Assembly (NCBI RefSeq): GCF_023744375.2
Contig: NZ_CP146284.1
Location: 2,356,001 to 2,420,000 of the forward strand
DNA from: Parabacteroides sp. AD58
Lineage (GTDB): Bacteria; Bacteroidota; Bacteroidia; Bacteroidales; Tannerellaceae
Direction: 5' to 3'
DNA: 64,000 nucleotides
The notes beneath the pieces are model-generated. The model was given only the letters and a program-made list of their open reading frames with translations, was not told where the DNA came from and did no database searches. How positions within the stretch are numbered: position 1 is the stretch's first letter; the number at the start of each line of letters is the position of its first letter. A program made the position numbers and the translations under genes. Shown here piece after piece: positions 29,390-37,573 of this stretch.

Positions 29390-30715
29390 ATGAACTGGAC
29401 ACAACTACTTTCCGGAAAACGCTTTGGACTGGAAGAATACCATGAGCGAAAACATGAGCGAACCGATTTTCAGCGAGATTATGACCGGCTGATTTTCTCT
29501 TCACCTTTCCGCCGTTTGCAGAATAAAACGCAGGTATTCCCTTTGCCGGGAAGTATCTTTGTGCACAACCGACTGACTCATAGTTTGGAGGTCTCGTGTG
29601 TTGGCCGTTCGTTGGGTAATAATATCGCAAAGGCATTGATACAGAAATATCCGGGAGGAAGTGTGAATTTTCCGGAGATCGGTTCTATCGTTTCGGCAGC
29701 CTGCCTGGCGCATGACATGGGAAATCCACCTTTCGGTCATTCCGGAGAACGGGCTATTACAGCTTATTTTCTCGAAGGGAACGGAATGAAATGGGAAGAG
29801 AAAGTACGCGAAGAAGGAGGACGATGGGAAGATTTCCTGCATTTTGAAGGCAACGCCAATGCGATCCGTCTACTGACGCATCAGTTTATTGGGAGGCGTA
29901 AAGGCGGTTTTGCCATGACATACAGTACACTGGCCTCTATTGTCAAATATCCTTATGCTTCAACCGAAGCCGGCAGAAAAGGAAAGTTCGGCTTTTTCCA
30001 GTCGGAAGAAGCATCTTACCGGCGCATTGCGACGGAACTGGGTATTGAACCTGATCCGGAGAATCCGAGGAAGTTTGCCCGTTATCCGTTAGTCTATCTC
30101 GTTGAAGCGGCCGATGACATCTGTTATCAGATCATGGATATAGAAGACGCCTGCAAATTACATATACTGACGGCCGACGAAGCGATTCAGCTCCTGCTAA
30201 ACTTCTTTGAAGGAGAACGCCTGGAACATATCCAGCGAATCATGAAAATGGTAGATGATACGAATGAACAGATAGCTTATTTGCGCTCATGCATCATCGG
30301 TCTGTTAGTCGACGAATGCAGCCGGATCTTTTTGGAACATGAAGATGATTTCCTGAACGGGACATTTCCTAATTCCCTGATTGAGCATATATCAGGAAAG
30401 GCAAAGCTGGCCTATGAAGCCTGTTCCGCTACAGCCTACAAGAAAATATACAGTTCAAAGGAAGTATTGGATGTGGAACTGGCCGGTTATCATATATTCA
30501 GCCATCTGATCGATAGCTTTACAGAAGCCGTAATGAATCCGAATCATGCCTATAGCAAGTTACTGTTACAGCGAGTTCCTGAACAGTATGATGTAAAGGC
30601 TCCGGGAACTTATGGAAAAATACAGTGCGTATTAGATTATATTTCCGGCATGACAGATGTATATGCCCTTGATTTATACCGGAAAATAACGGGAATGAGC
30701 CTGCCTGCCGTATAA
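29390..30715 (+). CDS. dgt: Deoxyguanosinetriphosphate triphosphohydrolase
   Basis: A 441-residue HD-domain dNTP triphosphohydrolase that cleaves dGTP to deoxyguanosine and tripolyphosphate, affecting nucleotide pools. The start MNWTQLLSGKRFGLE was set by the promoter element just upstream. Conserved family motifs are RTDFQRDYDRLIFSSPFRRLQ, KTQVFPLPGSIFVHNRLTHS (metal His and substrate region), SLEVSCVGRSLG, the HD signature CLAHDMGNPPFGHSGE and YLVEAADDICYQIMDIEDA. Length matches the family. It is transcribed divergently from the GH2 gene and stands alone. Confidence 0.94.
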   Translation: MNWTQLLSGKRFGLEEYHERKHERTDFQRDYDRLIFSSPFRRLQNKTQVFPLPGSIFVHNRLTHSLEVSCVGRSLGNNIAKALIQKYPGGSVNFPEIGSIVSAACLAHDMGNPPFGHSGERAITAYFLEGNGMKWEEKVREEGGRWEDFLHFEGNANAIRLLTHQFIGRRKGGFAMTYSTLASIVKYPYASTEAGRKGKFGFFQSEEASYRRIATELGIEPDPENPRKFARYPLVYLVEAADDICYQIMDIEDACKLHILTADEAIQLLLNFFEGERLEHIQRIMKMVDDTNEQIAYLRSCIIGLLVDECSRIFLEHEDDFLNGTFPNSLIEHISGKAKLAYEACSATAYKKIYSSKEVLDVELAGYHIFSHLIDSFTEAVMNPNHAYSKLLLQRVPEQYDVKAPGTYGKIQCVLDYISGMTDVYALDLYRKITGMSLPAV

Positions 30716-30962
30716 AAATGACTAAAGAGACAGATTCTTGCTGATTTTCAGAACAGAAGGAAGGAATAAACTGTTATATAGAATGGATGAAGGTTTGATA
30801 ACGAAAATATACGGTTTGCATGGATTTTAAAGATATAATTAGCAAAATGAGAATAGACAAAGTATTATTAACATTTTAAGCGCTCTGTTTTTACTTTTTT
30901 TGTGTAAATATTTATCCAAAAGACGCGTTATTTGTCGTTAGATATTAGAAAGGAAAAATAAG

Positions 30963-32468
30963 ATGAAGAAATCAACAATTTGGTTACTTGCAGTCGTGAT
31001 GGCGTTTGCTTTTGCAGGATTGTTGTATTTGCAAATTAGCTATGTTGATATCATCCTGAAAACACGGAGCGAGCAGTTTGACGAAACAGTCAAGCAATGC
31101 TTGCATCAAGTCTCAAAGAATCTGGAATTAGATGAGACGCGTCGTTATTTGGAAGACGACATTAACCGCGATCAGAACAGTTTCTTATATCAGAATGTCA
31201 TTATTACTGACTCAGACGGAGGCGTACAGCAGATTGAATTACAAAGTTTCAGCAGTCAGAAGTTTCAACCCCGTTCTTCGTTGAGTAATCAACAGACTAA
31301 TTCGATCGTCAATACATCACGCGATTTACAGAAAACGCTGAAGCAGCGTTATCAGTATCAAGGAGGATTGATCGATGAAGTGATTTACAACATCTTATAT
31401 ACAGCAAATCTGAGACCGATTCAGGAACGAGTTGATTTCAAGAAGCTGAACAGTTATTTAAAGAATGAATTTATCAACAGTGGATTAAACCTTCCCTTTG
31501 TTTTTTCAGTCATAAACAAAGATGGAAACGAAGTGTATCGGAGTGGAAAGATTGATGGCGAGCCGCTCGCTTCTGATATTATTACGCAAGTGTTGTTCCC
31601 CAATGATCCTCCATCCAAGCAGAATTATCTGAAGGTTTATTTTCCGACAAAAGGAGATTACATCTCCAACTCAATTACGTTTATTGTACCGTCGGTTATT
31701 TTCTCGATGATTCTGTTGATTACATTCATCTTTACCATTTACATTGTATTCCGCCAGAAGCGTCTGTCGGAAATGAAGAATGATTTCATCAACAATATGA
31801 CACATGAGCTGAAGACACCGGTTTCTACCATTTCGCTGGCGGCTCAGATGTTGAAGGATTCAGATATCACGAAGAGTCCGGAAGTATTCAAGCATATTTC
31901 TGGTGTGATTAACGATGAAACCAAACGCTTGGGATTCTTGGTTGAAAAGGTATTGCAGATGTCGTTGTTTGAACGTCAGAAAGCAACCTTAAAGTTAAAG
32001 GAGCTGGATGCCAATGATCTGATCGTATCAGTAGCCAATACCTTTGCCCTGAAAGTAGAAAAGTATGGCGGGACACTGGATCTGGATCTAGAAGCGTTGG
32101 ATTCGACAATCTATGTGGATGAAATGCATATTACGAATGTGTTGTTTAATTTGATGGATAATGCAGTTAAGTACCGTCGCCAGGACGTTCCGCTTGCCTT
32201 GGTAGTTCGAACCTGGAATGAAAACGGTAAACTGCATATCTCGGTAGAAGATAACGGTATCGGAATCAAGAAAGAATACTTGAAGAAAGTATTCGACCGT
32301 TTCTTCCGAGTACCGACAGGCAACAAACATGATGTAAAAGGCTTTGGCTTAGGACTGGCTTATGTGAGGAAAATTATTGAGGATCACAAAGGCTCTATCC
32401 GGGCAGAACAAGGCAATAACAATATAGGGACAAAATTTATTATTACTTTACCTCTTATAAAAAGTTAG
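30963..32468 (+). CDS. rprX: Sensor histidine kinase (RprX-like)
   Basis: A 501-residue membrane sensor kinase. A first transmembrane helix (about 7-25) and a second (about 235-258, IFSMILLITFIFTIYIVF) flank a periplasmic sensor region of about 200 residues rich in Gln and Asn. The dimerisation/phosphoacceptor box is NNMTHELKTPVSTI with His281. The ATPase domain has an N-box (NLMDNAVKYR), DNGIGI and GFGLGLAYVRKI. The following response regulator starts 2 bp after the stop, so they form one operon. RprX/RprY of Bacteroides fragilis is the named relative; the signal sensed here is unknown. Confidence 0.85.
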   Translation: MKKSTIWLLAVVMAFAFAGLLYLQISYVDIILKTRSEQFDETVKQCLHQVSKNLELDETRRYLEDDINRDQNSFLYQNVIITDSDGGVQQIELQSFSSQKFQPRSSLSNQQTNSIVNTSRDLQKTLKQRYQYQGGLIDEVIYNILYTANLRPIQERVDFKKLNSYLKNEFINSGLNLPFVFSVINKDGNEVYRSGKIDGEPLASDIITQVLFPNDPPSKQNYLKVYFPTKGDYISNSITFIVPSVIFSMILLITFIFTIYIVFRQKRLSEMKNDFINNMTHELKTPVSTISLAAQMLKDSDITKSPEVFKHISGVINDETKRLGFLVEKVLQMSLFERQKATLKLKELDANDLIVSVANTFALKVEKYGGTLDLDLEALDSTIYVDEMHITNVLFNLMDNAVKYRRQDVPLALVVRTWNENGKLHISVEDNGIGIKKEYLKKVFDRFFRVPTGNKHDVKGFGLGLAYVRKIIEDHKGSIRAEQGNNNIGTKFIITLPLIKS

Positions 32469-32470
32469 TT

Positions 32471-33202
32471 ATGGAAGAAAAAATGAAAATCTTCTTTTGT
32501 GAAGACGATGAAAACTTGGGAATGCTTCTGAGAGAATATCTGCAGGCAAAAGGGTATGTTACAGACCTTTTCTGTGATGGAGAAGCAGGATACAAAGGGT
32601 TTACAAAGGCGAAATACGATCTTTGTGTGTTGGATGTGATGATGCCTAAGAAAGATGGTTTTACGCTGGCTCAGGAAATTCGCTCGGTTAATCCGGATAT
32701 TCCTATCATCTTCCTTACTGCCAAAACGCTGAAGGAGGATATTCTGGAAGGTTTCAAGATCGGTGCTGATGATTATCTGACAAAACCTTTCAGCATGGAA
32801 GAATTATTACTGCGTATTGAAGCTATCTTGCGCCGTGTTAAAGGTAAGAAGATGAAAGATATTCCTTTCTATAAGTTAGGAAACTTCTTGTTTGATACGC
32901 AAAAACAGACATTGACCATTGGTGAAAAAGTAACGAAGCTGACGACTAAGGAATGCGAGTTGTTAAGCTTGCTGTGTGCTCATGCCAATGAAATTTTGGA
33001 ACGTAACTATGCTTTGAAGACAATCTGGGTTGACGATAATTATTTCAATGCACGAAGCATGGATGTATATATTACAAAGCTGCGTAAGTTATTGAAAGAT
33101 GATCCGGGTATCGAAATCATTAATATTCACGGTAAAGGATATAAGCTGATTACTCCGACTGCCGATGATATGTTCCGCGAAGAAAGTACACAGGTTTTAT
33201 AA
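32471..33202 (+). CDS. rprY: OmpR-family response regulator (RprY-like)
   Basis: A 243-residue response regulator. The receiver domain has acidic residues in FFCEDDENLG, phosphoacceptor Asp55 in LCVLDVMMP, a conserved Thr in FLTAKT and Lys in YLTKPFSMEELLLRIEAILRR. The C-terminal winged helix of OmpR/PhoB type includes LTTKECELLSLLCAHANEIL, MDVYITKLRKLL and INIHGKGYKLI. MKIFFCEDDE four codons in is an alternative start. It is the partner of the kinase directly upstream. Confidence 0.9.
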   Translation: MEEKMKIFFCEDDENLGMLLREYLQAKGYVTDLFCDGEAGYKGFTKAKYDLCVLDVMMPKKDGFTLAQEIRSVNPDIPIIFLTAKTLKEDILEGFKIGADDYLTKPFSMEELLLRIEAILRRVKGKKMKDIPFYKLGNFLFDTQKQTLTIGEKVTKLTTKECELLSLLCAHANEILERNYALKTIWVDDNYFNARSMDVYITKLRKLLKDDPGIEIINIHGKGYKLITPTADDMFREESTQVL

Positions 33203-33218
33203 ACTTTTTTACAAGAGG

Positions 33219-33284
33219 ACACGGGTTTCACCAATTTAACAGGAAGATTAACTTCCTGTCAATTGGTGCAATTCGTGTTTTTAT
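33219..33284. terminator. Large bidirectional terminator hairpin
   Basis: A long imperfect stem runs from 33220 to 33277. Outer pairs are CACG/CGTG, the middle has CACCAATT/AATTGGTG, and the inner has CAGGAAG/CTTCCTG around a 5-nt loop. It is followed by TTTTTATTTG on the plus strand and preceded by an interrupted T/A-rich stretch. It separates the converging rprY and murF-alr genes. Confidence 0.8.
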
Positions 33285-33301
33285 TTGCTCCTCATCTTTT
33301 T

Positions 33302-35773
33302 TTACTCCCAATAATAAACCCGTTTTACACGAGGTGAAACAGATGTAAGGATTTCATAAGGAATTGTCTTCAACCGGTCTGAGAGTTCGGATACAGGCAA
33401 TTCTTCTCCGAAGACTATCACACTATCGCCTTCCTGCGCGTCGGTATCAGTAACATCTACCATACAAGCATCCATACAGATATTACCAATGATCGGACAA
33501 CGCTTGCCCCGAATTACTACTTCTCCGTGCCCATTACTGAAATGCCGGTCTAATCCGTCGGCGTATCCGATTGGTATGATGGCAATTCGCGAGTCTCGTT
33601 CTACATAACTTCGGCGACTGTATCCGATTGAATCGCCTGCTGGTACATGTTGAATCTGCAGAATAGTCGTTTTCAGCTTACTGATGGTTCTTAATCCGTT
33701 AATACCAGATGCACTTACGCCATATAGTCCGATACCTAATCGTACCATATCCATCTGCCATTGCGGGAACCGTTCGATTCCGGCCGTATTCAGAATATGT
33801 TTGATAACCGGATGTCCTAAGCCGTTTTCCAGAGAAGTGGCTGCTTCCTTAAACTTTTCCAGTTGCTGCTGCGTAAAGTCGTCGAATACGAAGGAATCAC
33901 TTCCTGCCAGATGTGAGAAAACCGAACGTACTTTGACACCACTTTGCGTTTTCAGATGTTCGATTAGCTGAGGAACTTCATAAGGCTGAAATCCTAAACG
34001 GTGCATACCAGTGTCGATCTTAATATGTATCGGATAAGCAATAATACCGCGACGTTCTGTTTCCTTGATCATAGCATCCAGCAGACGGAAACTGTATACT
34101 TCGGGCTCCAGATTATATTCAAACATGGTATTGAAACTGCTGAATTCCGGATTCATAACGATGATTGGAATGGTAATACCTTCTTTCCGCAAGGCGGCTC
34201 CTTCGTCGGCCACAGCTACTGCCAAATAATCACACCGGTGTTCCTGCAACGTCTTAGCTAATTCAAATGAACCGCTGCCATATCCGAAGGCTTTTACCAT
34301 GCAGACCATCTTCGTCTCCGGTTTCAGTTTCGACCGGTAGAAGTTGAAGTTGTGAACAATGGCCGACAGATTGACTTCCAAGATCGTTTCATGTACTTTC
34401 TTTTCCAGTAGTTCTGAGATCCGTTCGAAGTGGAAATGACGTGAACCTTTCAACAAGATAACTTCGTTGTTAAACTTCTTGATTTCGGGTGAAGCAATAA
34501 ACTCGTCGGTTGTCTGATAGAATGATTTCTCCAGCTGCTCACCAAACACCGAAGCAAACTCTTTCAGGTCTTTTCCGATGCCGATCAAGCGGTTGACTTT
34601 CTTCCGTTCTACCAGATCTGCTACTTTCTTATATAATGACTTGGGCAACGTCCCTGACTGCAGAATATCAGAAAGAATCAAGGTTGATTTCAGATTCTTG
34701 GCTACTTTCCGGCTTTGCAGGAAATCGAGGGCGATATCCAGTGAATTAATATCTGAATTATAGGTATCGTTGATCAGCAGACATCCTTGAATGCCTTCTT
34801 TTACATCCAGACGCATTTCAACCGGTTCGAGATGTGCAAACTTTTCAGTGTCGTTTACGCTTGTAGGCTTTAAGTACAACATGACGGCCAGGCAGTGAAT
34901 GACATTCTCGATAGAAGCATCATCGACAAACGGAATCGTATAGGTCCGGTCGAAGCCCAACAGCGTACAATGAATGACAGTTTCATCCTGTTTCTTCTCG
35001 ATCGACTCGATAAACAAGGGTGCTTCGCGATCGGTCCGGCTCCAAGCAATAGCCTTATGTGAGAGGCAGGCCGATTCAATTAATGTTGATATCAACGGGT
35101 TGTCACCATCATAGATGATGGCTTCGCTATCATTGAAAAGCATCAGCTTCTCCAGGCACTTTTGGTTGATTGAGATAAAGTTTTCCTGATGAGCTTCGCC
35201 AATACTGGTCAATACACCAATGGTCGGCGCGATAATCGGCTGCAACTTCTCCATTTCGTCGGGCTGCGAAATACCTGCTTCGAAGATACCTAACGTATTC
35301 TTTTCATTCATTTCCCAGACCGAAAGAGGTACGCCGATCTGTGAATTGTAGCTTCGCGGAGAACGGACGATATCAAATTCATTGTGCAGTAATTGATAGA
35401 GGAATTCCTTCACAACGGTTTTTCCGTTGCTTCCCGTGATACCGATGACCGGGATCTGGAAACGTTTCCGGTGATAAGCTACCAGTTTCTGTAAGGCAGC
35501 CAGCACATCTTTTACCAGCAGGAAGTTGGCTTCTTCCATTTGCGCAAATTCCGGCAACATCTTGCTGACAACAAAATTTCGCACTCGCAGCTTATACAAA
35601 TCCTGAATATAGCGGTGTCCGTCGTTTGTCTTCGTTTCTAACGCAAAAAACAGACTTGACTCAGGAAACGACAAGCGCCGGCTGTCTGTTAATAATATAC
35701 TAATTGTGCAATCATGTAACGTATTGGTTTTAGCCCCGATAATCTGGGCTACGTCTTGTATTGCGTATTCCAT
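33302..35773 (-). CDS. Bifunctional MurF ligase / alanine racemase
   Basis: An 823-residue fusion. Residues 1 to about 450 are MurF, which adds D-Ala-D-Ala to the UDP-MurNAc-tripeptide; the ATP loop is GITGSNGKTVVKEFL near 131, followed by SYNSQIGVPLSVW and EAGISQPDEM. Residues from about 458 to the end are a PLP-dependent alanine racemase. It begins ETILEVNLSAIVHNFNFYR with the PLP lysine Lys494 in MVKAFGYGSG. Later come KIDTGMHRLGF, MVRLGIGLYG and the second-base region IGYSRRSYVERDSRIA with IGYADG. The fusion couples D-alanine supply to its use. It also supplies the MurF step missing from the dcw operon. This architecture is known from Bacteroidetes. It is followed by no other wall gene; the GSCFA gene lies 3 bp upstream. 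Confidence 0.95.
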   Translation of the reverse strand: MEYAIQDVAQIIGAKTNTLHDCTISILLTDSRRLSFPESSLFFALETKTNDGHRYIQDLYKLRVRNFVVSKMLPEFAQMEEANFLLVKDVLAALQKLVAYHRKRFQIPVIGITGSNGKTVVKEFLYQLLHNEFDIVRSPRSYNSQIGVPLSVWEMNEKNTLGIFEAGISQPDEMEKLQPIIAPTIGVLTSIGEAHQENFISINQKCLEKLMLFNDSEAIIYDGDNPLISTLIESACLSHKAIAWSRTDREAPLFIESIEKKQDETVIHCTLLGFDRTYTIPFVDDASIENVIHCLAVMLYLKPTSVNDTEKFAHLEPVEMRLDVKEGIQGCLLINDTYNSDINSLDIALDFLQSRKVAKNLKSTLILSDILQSGTLPKSLYKKVADLVERKKVNRLIGIGKDLKEFASVFGEQLEKSFYQTTDEFIASPEIKKFNNEVILLKGSRHFHFERISELLEKKVHETILEVNLSAIVHNFNFYRSKLKPETKMVCMVKAFGYGSGSFELAKTLQEHRCDYLAVAVADEGAALRKEGITIPIIVMNPEFSSFNTMFEYNLEPEVYSFRLLDAMIKETERRGIIAYPIHIKIDTGMHRLGFQPYEVPQLIEHLKTQSGVKVRSVFSHLAGSDSFVFDDFTQQQLEKFKEAATSLENGLGHPVIKHILNTAGIERFPQWQMDMVRLGIGLYGVSASGINGLRTISKLKTTILQIQHVPAGDSIGYSRRSYVERDSRIAIIPIGYADGLDRHFSNGHGEVVIRGKRCPIIGNICMDACMVDVTDTDAQEGDSVIVFGEELPVSELSDRLKTIPYEILTSVSPRVKRVYYWE

Positions 35774-35776
35774 CTC

Positions 35777-36763
35777 CTATTTCAATTTAGACTTTAAAAT
35801 ATTTCGCTCTTTTGTATAGTCAAAGAAAGTCATTTTCTCGTTAAGTCGGTCAATCTTTAACAAAGTTTGAAGAATAAATTGCCGGTATGCTTCGCTCTCC
35901 GGATTGAAAGGTTTATGAGCAATGGCTTTCTGTATTTCCTGACACGATTTTAATACAGCCTGACTTTCCGCATCAACTAAGTGAGCGACAAATTGTTCCC
36001 AGATATATTCAATCGCCTGGGCCGACGGATGCAGCATATCGTCGGCATAGAAACGGTAATCCCGCAACTCGTCCATCATAATCTCGTAAGAAGGGAAATA
36101 GGCGGTTTCTTCAGGAAACAACTGATTCAGCTCATCAATCGCCAACAACAAAGTCGCTTTACTGAGCTGATTGCCATGAGCACCGTCTTTCCAGTGGCGA
36201 ATCGGACTGACGGTGAAGAGGACCTTCAGTTCTGGATTGATGTGTAGCAGTTCACCCAGCAAGGCTTTCCAGTCATCTACAATATCAGGAACCGACAGAC
36301 GCTGACGAACAAAGCTTCGCTCGGGCAGTTTGTGGCAATTCCCGACAATCGCTCCGGTTTCTTTTAGCCGGTAAACCCACGATGTGCCCCAGGTAATAAT
36401 CAGTCGGTGGCAACGGCGGAAGAAACAGGCCGAAGCATCCAGCCGGGTATTAATCTGATCCAGGCAAGTTTCAACAGAGAGTGCCGAAAAACGGCTGTGA
36501 TGATCGAAACTATGAAACAGCCCATTGGCAGAAAACAAATCCTTTTCCCGATAAGGCTCCGGCTCAATCAACCGCCGGATAGCATGACTGATGGAAGCCG
36601 GATTGTAAAGTGTACCGAAAGGATTGACATCGGTCTGAAACTTCAGGTCTGTCATGCGAGTCCCGATGTTTTCCACAAAACAGGAACCAAGCAGCAAGAC
36701 CGGATCCTGGTAAGAAAACTGAAAAAGCGGCTTCGGGTATGTCAGTTGTGTATAGAATTCCAT
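35777..36763 (-). CDS. GSCFA-domain protein
   Basis: A 328-residue member of the GSCFA family. The defining motif appears as LLGSCFVENIGTRM near residue 25, followed by the conserved NPFGTLYNPASI. Other conserved stretches are TWGTSWVY, FTVSPIRHWKDGAHGN and DDMLHPSAQAIEYIW. The pattern GSCF plus Asn and a late DxxHPS resembles SGNH/GDSL esterases, and the family has been placed near that fold, so a hydrolase or acyl-esterase role is possible but unproven. It is 3 bp upstream of murF-alr on the same strand and likely cotranscribed. No signal peptide is visible. Confidence 0.85.
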   Translation of the reverse strand: MEFYTQLTYPKPLFQFSYQDPVLLLGSCFVENIGTRMTDLKFQTDVNPFGTLYNPASISHAIRRLIEPEPYREKDLFSANGLFHSFDHHSRFSALSVETCLDQINTRLDASACFFRRCHRLIITWGTSWVYRLKETGAIVGNCHKLPERSFVRQRLSVPDIVDDWKALLGELLHINPELKVLFTVSPIRHWKDGAHGNQLSKATLLLAIDELNQLFPEETAYFPSYEIMMDELRDYRFYADDMLHPSAQAIEYIWEQFVAHLVDAESQAVLKSCQEIQKAIAHKPFNPESEAYRQFILQTLLKIDRLNEKMTFFDYTKERNILKSKLK

Positions 36764-36782
36764 AACGTAAAAAATGACGATT

Positions 36783-36790
36783 CAAAGATA
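36783..36790 (-). promoter_or_regulatory. -7 element for the GSCFA-murF-alr operon
   Basis: Minus-strand TATCTTTG is an exact TAnnTTTG match, 20 bp before the GSCFA start codon. No clear TTG at the -33 position. Confidence 0.5.
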
Positions 36791-36850
36791 CATGATTTCG
36801 GCCGACTCTTGGAAAAATGCTTCATTAATCTTATGATAGTTATGTAAAAC

Positions 36851-36868
36851 TTCGTACATTTGTACGAA
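36851..36868. promoter_or_regulatory. Palindrome over a -7 box (candidate promoter-operator)
   Basis: TTCGTAC-ATTT-GTACGAA is a perfect 7-bp inverted repeat with a 4-bp centre. It contains a consensus -7 box, TACATTTG (36855-36862), reading toward the small secreted-protein gene at 36885. A protein binding the palindrome would block the promoter. Confidence 0.5.
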
Positions 36869-36884
36869 TTTAAGGCAGAGAGGT

Positions 36885-37196
36885 ATGAAAATCATTTATG
36901 GAATTATCTTATGGGCAACAGCTATTCTTCCATCGGCGTATGCGGAGAAGGCAATTCCTTTTGTCCCTGCCATTCATCAGACCGAGCCAAAGTCGATTGA
37001 GATCTCCGCTTACGACAGTTGCATTCGGGTAAAAAACGCGCCGACCGGTAGTGTATTGGAAATTTATAGTGTTGTAGGCATTAAAGTCAAAGAGATCAAA
37101 ATCACTTCTTCCGACGGAGAATATCCCGTTAATATTCCCAAGGGGTATTACATTATCCGTATCGGAGAAACCGTCCGCAAGGTAGTTATCCGTTAA
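36885..37196 (+). CDS. Small secreted protein consisting mainly of a type IX sorting-like domain
   Basis: A 103-residue protein with a signal peptide (about 1-20, ending PSAYA). After a short linker it has a compact beta-rich C-terminal half: GSVLEIYSVVGIKVKEIKI, then YPVNIPKGYYIIRIGETV and a terminal RKVVIR. This spacing (xxIYSxxGxxV ... YPxGxYIIRI ... KVxxx) is that of the type A C-terminal sorting domain used by type IX secretion cargo. Normal cargo carries the domain at the end of a large enzyme; here there is almost no passenger. PorU and PorV of the same pathway are encoded 2.5 kb and 6 kb downstream. It might be an orphan or minimal cargo, or a small surface protein; I know no assigned function. 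Confidence 0.7.
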   Translation: MKIIYGIILWATAILPSAYAEKAIPFVPAIHQTEPKSIEISAYDSCIRVKNAPTGSVLEIYSVVGIKVKEIKITSSDGEYPVNIPKGYYIIRIGETVRKVVIR

Positions 37197-37224
37197 ACTG
37201 TTTTCGCAGAAATAAAAGATACCA

Positions 37225-37261
37225 GGCAGTTGGCTATTTTAGTCAAACTGCCTTATTTTTT
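37225..37261 (+). terminator. Terminator of the small secreted-protein gene
   Basis: GGCAGT (37225-37230) pairs with ACTGCC (37247-37252), extended by GTT/AAC-type pairing inside, and is followed by TTATTTTTTT. It lies 28 bp after the stop codon. Confidence 0.75.
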
Positions 37262-37356
37262 ACCGTTTCACCTGGGTGGGACGATCATTCCACCCTTGTG
37301 AAACGATCGTTCCACGTAGGTGATACGATCGTTCCACAGTCGTGGAACGATAAAAA
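37255..37356. repeat. Dyad array 3 (four 22-bp units, family A, inverted)
   Basis: Units lie at 37265-37286, 37287-37308, 37309-37330 and 37331-37352. All keep CAC-N4-GTG and all are separated by GATC. Centres are CTGG, CCTT, GTAG and AGTC; the fourth unit has perfect arms. The conserved outer flank (AAGGCATA when read on the minus strand) is on the right side here, but on the left at arrays 1 and 2, so this copy is inverted relative to them. The left border overlaps the T-run of the preceding terminator. Confidence 0.9.
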
Positions 37357-37366
37357 TATGCCTTCA

Positions 37367-37402
37367 AACGGACTTAGTTGTATCATTGAACGGATTTAGT
37401 TG
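37367..37402. repeat. Pair of AACGGAYTTAGTTG repeats, 22 bp apart
   Basis: AACGGACTTAGTTG (37367-37380) and AACGGATTTAGTTG (37389-37402) differ at one base and start 22 bp apart. A reverse-complement relative lies beside array 1 at 17-30 (CAACCAAATTCGTT). They appear to be part of the conserved flank of the dyad arrays. Confidence 0.6.
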
Positions 37403-37538
37403 ACTTAAAATCTCTTTATAGATAAAAGAGGTTGACGTAGTAAAGACTTTATATGGAGAAAAAGCTAACCAGCCATGCCGCTGCGAATTATGCCGGAAGT
37501 TCTTGCCTGATTATGAAGATTACCTCGTAATATTTTGT
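37403..37538. other. Intergenic DNA before udk
   Basis: No gene is convincing here. One 25-codon frame begins at 37452 (MEKKLTSHAAANYAG), but nothing supports its translation. The stretch ends at the udk -7 element. Confidence 0.4.
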
Positions 37539-37546
37539 ACTTTTGT
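37539..37546 (+). promoter_or_regulatory. udk -7 promoter element
   Basis: TACTTTTG matches TAnnTTTG exactly, 27 bp before the chosen ATG at 37574, and lies inside the longer reading frame that begins at 37535. This supports the shorter protein. Confidence 0.5.
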
Positions 37547-37573
37547 AACAAAACGATTCAAATAAGCAAAAGT

